Below are positions 55,506 to 64,000 of a stretch of DNA of 64,000 bases, one piece after another. The DNA is from Crotalaria pallida (Eukaryota; Streptophyta; Magnoliopsida; Fabales; Fabaceae), in the NCBI GenBank assembly GCA_037953625.1, contig CM075649.1:106273290-106337289 (forward strand), read 5' to 3'. The translations under genes and the position numbers were made by a program. Below the pieces are notes generated by a model that saw only the letters and a list, made by a program, of their open reading frames with translations, did not search any database and was not told the origin of the DNA. Every line of letters starts with the position of its first letter. The stretch's first letter is position 1.

Positions 55506-57130
55506 ATTTGTCTATTGAACAGGGTTCCTAGTAAGATAGTGCCAAAGACAATTTTAAACTATGTGCTTATAGGATACCCAATTTAAGGCACCCACATATT
55601 TGCGGTTGTCGGGCAGAAACAAGGATTGCAATCCGCAATAAAAGAAAATGGATATAAAACATCAGTGATAATTTCACTGATTATCCAGATAAATCAAAAG
55701 GTATAGACCTTATCGTTCTAACCATAGTACAAGAAGTATTGAAACTGGGAATGGCAGGTTCATTTAGAATGGTGAAATTAGTGGGAGTATAGTTTTACAT
55801 AATGTGAAAATTAACGGAGTTAGGGTGCAAGTTCCTGTAATTTGTTCTTCTACCTCAACAATAATTGTTTCTTTTATTGTTGAATCGTATAACAATAAAG
55901 TACGAAAACATTTAAACGAATTTACTATTCACAATGATTTTATCGTAGAAGAACCATGAGAAATAGTATTAAAAAAAATTTCCTATTTCGAACATTTGAG
56001 TGATTTATCTACAAGAATATGAATTTGACTTAGTCATTAATGATATAATGTGTTGTTTTCACAAACCGTAAGTTGTGATAATACTGGTAAATAGTTAGAT
56101 GTCATGAAAGTATTAATAACTATAAAATATTTTTTTATTTGGGACCTTGTAGAATTGCTTAAAGGATGCACGGGAGTTGGGGGTAAGTGAGTCTTTTAGA
56201 CCAAATATAACTCTCATGACAACCTTGAATGTTACAAGTCCAAATTTGTTGTGAAGGATTTCCCTCACAAGGTTGACATTAATTATAAATGAGGTATTTA
56301 ACCAATTTCTTGAAAGATTTATTCAGCATTATCATCATGGCACATGTAGTCCGTAATGATTTGGAACAGCAGTAAAAGAATGTGAAAACAACATTATAAA
56401 TTTTATAGGAGGATGTTTACTGGGATGACCAACTGATGTGGTTCTCAATTGAAAAGAATGAACACATAATGTGCATATTTGAAGAAATTAATATACAAAT
56501 TTAAACAAACGTCCCACCAATAGTATCGAAAAGAAAGTCAATGATACTATTGTTTCTTTTAGATTTAAGGAAACACAATTAACTTGTGTAAGTATCTGAA
56601 GGTCAGTGGGAGTGAGTTTATTATGTTGATTCTGTATGTTATTATATTTTGCTTGCAACTTATTATCTTGATCTTTTACACTAGACTAAGAAGTTTTTAC
56701 TAGTAACTTTGAATGGAAGTTATAGGTGAGTCGAGCCATGTGATTAGAAAGTGAATATTCTAGAATGGGTCACATGAATTGTTAGGCTTATCTCAGAAAG
56801 AATATATCATTAAAGTACTAGAATGATTTAGAATGAATAAAATTTACGTTAAGGAAGTATTAACTATACTCATAAAGTCTTGAGGTATTAGAATTGAATG
56901 AATAAATATATGCTTACTTCTGTAATGAATGATTACATTGAGGTGATCAGAATGTTGAATTTGTAGCAAGTTTTGAGGTTACAATTCAGACTAATTGACT
57001 GCAAAATTTTATTTCGGGGCTTAGAACTGTCGACAATATTGCTTAGCCGCTGAAAACATACTGTGGTGTTTTGCAGCAATGACAAGTACTATAAAGGTGC
57101 TAAAAGTATGAGAATGAAGGTGCTATAAAG
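55506..57130 (+). pseudogene. pol: Integrase end, RT and RNase H of copia element P, heavily degenerate
   Basis: Recognisable translated pieces in order: LNRVPSKIVPKTIL (integrase C-terminal part) at about 55517; WDLVELLKGC at about 56139 and FVVKDFPHK at about 56247 (RT start); CVYLKVSGSKFI (RT) at about 56585; GLSQKEYIIKVLE at about 56793; FISGLRTVDNIA (RNase H region) at about 57013. Each aligns with the matching part of Ty1/copia pol, but frames change often and stops are frequent. Similarity ends near 57130. Confidence 0.8.
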
Positions 57131-58727
57131 TACTAGGCTTAGGACTATTTTTCTGATTATATATGTAAATACTTGATTTAAGATGATGACTCATTGATTG
57201 TATAACACTGTTTTGGATTGAATTTTAAGTTTGTTGAGAACTGGTTATTTTGATAAACTGTTTTGGAATAAGTTATTAGTGAACTGACTATTAGCCTGTG
57301 AGATTTTTGAGCCTATACACTTGACAGGGGTATATGATTTATATTAATTTTTGTGATTGAGACCCCTATTTCTTTCATGAGTGTGTTCACTTTGATTTTG
57401 TGTTCTAGAACTTGACCGGTGACCATTTTGAGATTGATAATTGATTGCATGCATTAAAATGATTAAGGCACCTAGGATGTGTTTTTGTGGCCTTCAACAG
57501 ACTTATGATAAACATTATCCCTTAGTTTCCCATTTTGAGCCTTATGAGATATTATGATTTTTCTTTGGTACCCTGCATCTATTGAAATATTTTTGTGAGT
57601 ACCTTGGAAATTTTTGAATGAGCGATTGAGAGGAATAATAAGAAAAAGTGGAAGTAATTGGTGAAAAGTGTTATGAGTTCTATTTCTCTTCCAAGTAAAA
57701 AAAAAAGAAATTGAAAAAAATAAATGTGAAAGGAAGAGAGTAGAAGGAAAAATAGTGAAAAAGAAAAGAAGTATGAAATTGATTGTGAGTTGAGTTGTGT
57801 CTATGTAGTATTCATTGCTCATTCATAATTTTTAGAGGGAAATTTGTTTTTGCAATTTAGCCCTTTGTTTTATTCTTATTTTCTTTTATCCCACCTAACA
57901 CTTTTAGCCATGGCCACGTTACAACCAAAATAAAGACCTTTTGATTTTTGTGTGCATTCAATAATTTCAGTGGAGATTTGGGTCTATGGTCAAGCATATG
58001 GTAACACATTGTCATTAGATGAACTTGAGTGAATTGTTATAACCTTTGATACACATGAGATATACACACAGTGAGGTTGAGAGTTTTCACTAGTTCCTGG
58101 TTCTTTGATAGTTTGTGATTTTAACTAGTTGTTGATCTAATTTATTGCTTGCGAAGAAATGTGTACGACTCATGAGTCTGGAGTCTTAGATGAGGTGTTT
58201 GCATATTAATTTAGAAATTGGTTCTGTATTCTAGAGTTTTTATTTTACTTTTCCCTGGGACATGCAAAATACTAAGTTTGGGGGAGTGATTTGGGTCCAA
58301 TATATGATGTTTTGAGCATGATTTAGACTCCCTTTTACTATTGATTTGACTTGTTTCTCTTGTAAATTTAGGATTTTTTGTATAGTTTTTAGGAAGTTAG
58401 GTAATTTAGAATCCATTGAACGTTTTGATCCATTTTGTGTATGTTTCAGGTGTTTTTGAAGCTGAATTTGAGGAAAATAATATTGGAGCTGAGAAGAGCA
58501 TGAAAAGACCTTGAAAATGGCACAAGAACGGAGAGAAACGGAGTTGGAAGATGCATCACACGCCCAGGCGCATGGATGGCGCGCCAAGGCGCGCTTGCAG
58601 CAGTAATTCTTGGTCATCGGAGGGGGCGCGCCCAGGCGTGCTGCTTCATACGCCCAGGCGCGCGAGCAACGCAGAAAGCCCAATTTGGCTGGTTTTTTAT
58701 CAGATTTGCTTCCTATCAATTGGGATT
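57131..58727 (+). mobile_element. Truncated A-type element: internal 3' part, PPT and start of 3' LTR
   Basis: From about 57131 (TAGGCTTAGGACTATTTTTCT) the sequence follows element A from about 4552. It includes GAACTTGACCGGTGACCATT, the purine-rich zone, the polypurine tract AGTTTGGGGGAG (58275-58286), and an LTR from 58287 (TGATTTGGGTCCAATATATG). The LTR part carries the CpG-dense GCCCAGGCG patch at about 58558-58665. The left end is cut at the copia RNase H and the right end at 58728, where LTR R begins. Confidence 0.85.
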
Positions 58728-61700
58728 TGTAACACCCCTCAAAATCCTCGTACGGTTTTAATTTATAAAAGGAATTGTTTTTGAGAAAAGTATTTTTGAA
58801 AGGATATTTTCTTAAATAAATTTTCCTTATTCACGTTTTCAAAGTGACAAATGATTTTAAGAAGTGATTTTTCATGAAATAAAGTTATGAGTCTTGAATT
58901 TTATTTTGAAAAGGTGATTGATTTTCCATGAATATGTGCTTGATGTTTTGATGTCATTATAATTATTAGGTATGAATAATTTATTTTATATGTGTGTATG
59001 CATGAATATGTACGGCCTTGTGTGTATGTGTATGTTTGGAATTATGTGGAAATTTAATTAGTAAAAATATAGGATGGTATGAATGCATGTATGTGTGTGT
59101 AACGTGTAAGTGTGTATGCATGAGTATGTGAATGTGTGTGAATATATGTGTATATGCATGTGTGTGCCTTATGTGTGTGAGTGTGTAAACAAACCTAGAA
59201 TTTTCCTAAGTTGTAACCAAAAGAACCAAAACCTAACCAATTCCTAACTAAACCCAAACTAGATGGAAGAAACCCTAAGGAGAGTCAAAAAGTCTTGCAC
59301 CTAGAATGACCCCTAAGCTCTTATGTTCCCTACATTGTCTCCTTAAGCAAGTGCTAAACTCCACCCATGCAATTTTAGAGAAGGCCGAATTTATCCCTCC
59401 CAATTGTGCTAAGACCGAATTTCATGAAGGACAAAATAGGAAACCATGATTTGCTTATAATAGATGAAGCCTTAGTTGTTTTCTTCATTCTCATTCTCAT
59501 TTCACTCTTTCTCCCAAACACCCACACCAAAACACAAGTCTAAGAGCTCCTCAAACTCTTAGACTAAGAATTAGAAAATAGAGAGAAAGGAGGAAGAGGA
59601 ACCGTGAGGTTTAGAGAGGAAGAGGAAGAGGAGAGCAAGCCAAACCTAGGAGTCCTTTTGAAGATCAAGTGCTTAGAAGTGTTGAAGACTTTTCTTCTTG
59701 GTATAAACCGAAGACCTAGAAGCCTTAGAATTAGTTCTTGATTTGTGTTCTTGTAATTTTACTTTCTTTTCTTCTCTTGCATGTTCTTTTTGATGCACTT
59801 TATGTGTTGATCTTTTCTTAATGATGGACTTTTAAGGACTCAAACTAATTTGTAATATGTGTAGATTATGTTAATGATTCGGTTAAGTACTTTTCTTGGT
59901 AGATATTGATGCTTTCATGTTAGATTTTGATGTTTTCCTCTAGATCTAAAGTTTTTTTCATGATCTTTGTAAGTTTGAAGTGGATCTCCTTGCATGTTTG
60001 ATTCTTAAGCTTAAAACCATGAGTCATGAAGTGTTTTAGTGTTTATTGGTTAAATCAATGTTTGTTTTAATTTTGGGTCTTGCATGTTGTTTGATGATGA
60101 CTTTGAACCTTTGCATGTCTTGTTTTTTTTTTAGTTTAATCTTAAGAAAAGCTTTTATTCTTGACTTGATCTTTGATTCTTGATTTGATCTTTAAATTTT
60201 GTTTTGATCTTGATTTTTGTAAATGATTTTAAAAAAAGAGAGAGTTTCTTATTTTCTTTAAGTGTGTCACGGTTTTGGTCCCTTTCCCATACAAAATGAT
60301 TTTATCTTTGATTTGTGCTACTATGTTAAATTCATGACTTGACTTATATGATTTATATGCATGCATGTGAGTGTTTGACTTTGGAAAGTTATTTTTATGA
60401 TTCCTTTGAAAATAAATTGAAAATGTTATGTGATCTATGGTTCTTGTATGTTTTGTTAGGAAAGCCTTAGATCCATTCTTGCATGTTAAATTTAAATGAA
60501 AAGATCATGATTTCTTGTATTGCATGCCTCGGTTTTGAAAGAAATTAGGGAGATAAGCTTTAAAACCATCTTATCTACATGAACATGATGTAATCTAAGT
60601 GTTTATTTGTGCATGATACATTCGGCCATGTTTAGATTAAAATCCATGCTTTTATTTTGTGAGAACTTGCTATATGTTCTACGTCTTTGCATGATCTTTG
60701 ATTCGGTTGAATAAGGAAAAATGAATTAAAGTTTGATTATTTTCCATGAGTGAGCTTACGGTTTTGTTAAAGAAAGGAATAGATAATTGCATGATTTTGT
60801 GTGTTTGATGATGCATGAATCTTGTTTTGATTTGTGATGATTTTCGGTCCATGCATGTAGATTAGGTTAGTATTCTTTTCCATGAAATAAAATAGAAACA
60901 ATGAATGTGTCTTGTTAAATAATTGATTAGAAATGAGTTTTGTATTTACTTGAACGTATATAAATGTATTCGGTTTGTGAGTTTGAAGGTGCCTATGTGT
61001 TTTTGTTTCATAAAAATAAAATGTTTTTGAAGTCAATTATGTGTTGCATGATTGAGTTAAGTGTTTGATTGTGAAAATGTTTACTTGAGAATGAATATTT
61101 GTTTGTGATTAAATTGAATAATTGATTAATTATTTATGTGCCTTGATTTATCAAAGTGTGTTTTTGGTAATTGTGTGTATAGTTGTGATTTATTTTACAA
61201 CAAAAACTTGAGTTTTCAAAGTATTAATATTGATCTAAAAAGTATTTGAAACTAACGAGTTTTTACGATGTTTTCGAATTTTATTTAATTAATTTTGTGA
61301 AACCATTTCTTTGCTGTCCAAGTTTATTTAAAATTGTTTTCTTGATTTTTAAAATGAGTTCTTGAGACTCAAAGCTTGGTTTTTAAAAGGTAATTGATTT
61401 TAAGAAAACCCGGATTGAAACCGGTGAATTTTTCGGTGTTTTTGAAGGAGGTTAAGGTGTTGTCCAAGACGGACCAGCCACCTAACCATTTGATTTAAAT
61501 TATTTTATTTAGTGTTTTCAAAATGATTTTTTTTTAAGAGTTTAAAGAACTAAGAGATGTTAGTGTGTTTTGAGAAAGCGATAGTGTTTTTCCAACAAGG
61601 AACAAAAGAACGTTCTAAGTTAAGAAAAGTTTTTAATGAAAACGTGTTTTAATTAATTCGAGGGAATGTTACAGACGAGGGATTAAGGTAGTGGCAGCAA

Positions 61701-64000
61701 CCAAGATCAGAGGAGACTGTGTGCATCTAATAGCTGGACCTCAGGTGAGAGAGTAGCTTTCCTAAGACACCGTGGTAGTAGGTGTTATATTAAGACGTTC
61801 CGTATCAGCTCAATGATCGGAACTCAGTGGTTCTGAGTCAGTAGTATGGTGGCAATTGTTTGCTTTGTGTGGCCACTCATATGAAGAGGACAAAGACCAC
61901 AATGTTGTGTGTGATGTGTGTATGATGATGATGTGATGTTTACATTTATTTATGCATGCTGATCTTATCATTTATTGAGTATGAGATAATGTGAACTAAT
62001 TGATAACAATAATAAAAGAGATGAGAATTAAAAGACACCAAGAAAAGAGATAACCCTTGTTTGGCTTAAGTCCTTGTGGAATAAGGCTGCCCGATAAGAT
62101 CTTGATAAGACATTGAGAGTGGGGATAATGATAAGAGATTTGAGAATGATTGGAAGAGATAAAGAGATGAGATTGGGAAAGATTTAATGATGCAATGCGA
62201 GTGAGCCAGAGCTGGGAAGGAATGTTGATGATGTAGTGAAAGTGAAAAAGGTGATGAGAGTGGAGCGTGATTCTTGATTTTTGGTTTTTGTTTCTTGGAC
62301 TGAGACTAGCGTTGAGTTGAGCTTGCTCCTCCACTAGTTCTCAAGAAGAGAAAGCTTTTGAGAAAAGATTTTGAAAGGAAATTTTTGAAAAAGGTTTTAT
62401 GAAACTGAGATTTTTGAAAATAAGTTTTCGAAAAGAAATTTTTAAAAAGGGATTCCCGAAATGAGATTTTGAAAAGAGTTTTGTATTTTGAAAAGGGTTC
62501 CCAAAATGAGAAAGATTTTCCAACATTGATTTTCTGAAAGTGGTTGTGAAAAGAGGTTTTGAAAAAGGATTTCGAAAGGAAAATTTTTGAAATGAGTTTT
62601 CTAAAGGAGATTTTGGAAAAAGATTTATGAAATGAAATATATTTTTAGAAAAGGTGGTGAAATAAGTTTTGGAAAGGGTTTTACGGAATGAAATTTTGAA
62701 GAGAAATTGTGAAGTTGTGATGTGAGATTTTGCTGTTTTGAGGAAAGTTTGTGATGAGATTCAAGTTGTGAATGTGATCCCGCTCTGTGCCAAGTTTGAG
62801 TTATGAAAAGTGATGCAAAGTTAGCGGTCAGGACTCATTGAAGGGATGCACGAAGGGTGAGATGACCATTAGGTTAATTAAAAAGATAAAAGCTTTTAAA
62901 AGACATTAACAGCGAACGCGGTGAGGTATGAGAGTTAACCCGAAGTAGTGGAGAGGAAGGTACTATGGGTATCTACGGATACTCAGGTGGAGATTGCAGT
63001 AGGGGAGGACGATGACGGTGAAACGTCAAGAAGTCTAGAGTACTATTCTAGGCGGAACAATTCCACAGGTGGCGCACTAACGTGGTGGGGACTGGGTCTA
63101 ATGTTGTTGCAAGTTCTGCATGATCAGCTAGAATTAGTACTGTCGCCCCCTAGATGCAAATCTAGAACAGTGAGAGGAACTGGAGTGGGGCATTTTGTTT
63201 GCCGTTGAGAGCGTGCCTTGTGATATATGAATGGATATGATTTGAGGCTGAGTCCTCCTGGTCTGGGACCATTTGTTGTGTGACAGCTGTCGTGCCCGCA
63301 CAGTAAAGGTTTTGTACTCCTGTTTGCTTCCGACTAGGTGGATGGATAGCCGAGGAGATGTAGACTTGAGACGTGAGTGCTAACTACGAACGGATGCGTA
63401 CCTCGATGATTCTTAAATTCCCCTTAATCATCGATGGTTATAACTCAATAAGACTTGCTAAAGAAAATGAGTGTAATTAAGAAAAGTAGAGTTTGTGAGT
63501 GGTTGATGATGGGATGGAAAGTGTGAAAGGAAGTGATGAGATCCTTGGAGAAGGAAAGAAAAGAAGGTTTGGATAGTGAGAATGAGAAAGAATTTGAGAA
63601 AGTAATTAAGAGGAAGAAAAGAATGATAATAAGATAATAATTAAGAAATTGTGATGTTCTGTTTGAGTGCTGTATTGTGTGTGCTTTGTTCGTATTGTGT
63701 GTGCTGTCTTGATATCCCGCCTGCGGTAAATCCACAACGTCGACGACTTGTCGTCGGTTTGCTAACTCTCTCCTGCCCGTTGGTATATCGGTGCTTCTGG
63801 TACTCCAACGTGCAGATGGAGTATCGCATGGAGATCTCAACATGGACTAGACATGGATGTGGCTGGAAGCGTACCCCATCTGGCTGGGTATGGGTTGGTG
63901 ATTCGCAGATCGTGATTCCAGATCCAGAGCATCGACTTAGTGGAGCTAATCTAGGACCCCTGCTGGGACATGTTTCTGTCAGAGGATACAGAGACTACGA
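58728..64000 (+). mobile_element. Element R: chromovirus-like LTR running off the right edge
   Basis: It opens with TGTAACACCCCTCAAAATCC inside the A-type LTR. Similarity to LTR M read on its minus strand recurs along its length: GAAGATCAAGTG near 59658, a purine-rich zone near 59580-59640 where M has its microsatellite, and CGTCGACGA near 63738 where M has the same motif. No primer site or ORF with pol or gag motifs is found before the window ends. GGGAATGTTACA at 61662-61673 resembles an LTR end but is not followed by a primer site, so the inner structure and full length are unresolved. Confidence 0.55.
62345..62720. repeat. Degenerate repeat of TTTTGAAAA-type units in element R
   Basis: Many short units such as TTTTGAAAAGAG and TTTTTGAAAA follow one another with variable spacing. 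No ORF is supported. Confidence 0.6.

Larger units (their letters stand above)
40816..57130 (+). mobile_element. Element P: old Ty1/copia element split by nested insertions
   Basis: Pieces in the correct order on the plus strand are: LTR 40816-41281, primer site about 41287, gag end with zinc knuckle and protease start at 43030-43309, protease continuation 51527-51607, integrase end 55506-55760, RT about 56138-56870 and RNase H about 56930-57120. Element G separates the two protease pieces, and the M sequence separates protease from integrase. The part between mid-protease and the integrase end is missing, and so is the 3' LTR, replaced by the A-type fragment at 57131. All frames are heavily degenerate. 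Confidence 0.75.

Noticed and set aside
61662..61673. LTR end of element R at GGGAATGTTACA
   Set aside because: No primer site follows, and similarity to LTR M continues to about 63740, so it was not used as a boundary.

Overview
The window looks like a stretch of plant nuclear heterochromatin, most likely from a dicot. A legume would fit, but the sequence alone does not prove it. I find no ordinary host gene, rRNA or tRNA gene. Almost all of the recognisable content is LTR retrotransposons nested in one another, with MITEs, one SINE, microsatellites and AT-rich filler between them. The organism call rests on Ty3/gypsy Tat, Athila-type and Tekay-type chromovirus features, a Ty1/copia remnant, a tRNA-derived SINE, plant-style introns and TGGGCY promoter motifs.

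Layout. 1-1607: AT-rich DNA with a 517-bp inverted-repeat element. 1608-17756: element A, a non-autonomous LTR element with a tRNA-Asp-type primer site and a perfect TGCAT target duplication. Its 3' LTR is split by element B (5879-16451, GGTAT duplication) and again by a 170-bp SINE (17554-17723, 16-bp duplication). Element B is a Tat-lineage element. Its gag-pol runs on the minus strand as one frame of about 1,943 codons with six nonsense codons and no frameshift, and a second gene runs in the opposite direction on the plus strand. 17762-19051: AT-rich DNA with a 182-bp tandem duplication. 19052-32721: element C, another Tat-lineage element (880/881-bp LTRs, AAGAT duplication). It has a damaged gag-pol on the plus strand, a 33/34-bp tandem array, and a convergent four-exon minus-strand gene with a plant mobile domain. 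32722-40815: AT-rich DNA with two MITE-like inverted repeats, a probable solo chromovirus LTR (S, 34985-38648) and a hAT-like element.

40816-57130 is an old Ty1/copia element (P) broken into pieces. Its 5' LTR, primer site and gag end lie at 40816-43309, a short protease piece at 51527-51607, and integrase, RT and RNase H at 55506-57130. A gag-only chromovirus (G, 43310-51526) sits inside its protease region, and a minus-strand chromovirus LTR with primer site (M, 51608-55505) sits beyond that. A second truncated A-type copy (57131-58727) follows. A further chromovirus-like LTR (R) starts at 58728 and runs off the right edge.

How the parts work together. In B and in C, sense gag-pol and an antisense gene converge on a non-coding spacer. 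The two antisense proteins belong to different families but share a layout: an N-terminal globular domain, a low-complexity linker and a C-terminal coiled coil. Their introns lie antisense to the genomic RNA, so retrotransposition would not remove them. A and G lack pol and would have needed enzymes supplied in trans. By eye the LTR pairs differ at about 7 positions in B and about 27 in C, so B is the younger; A must predate B because B sits inside A's LTR.
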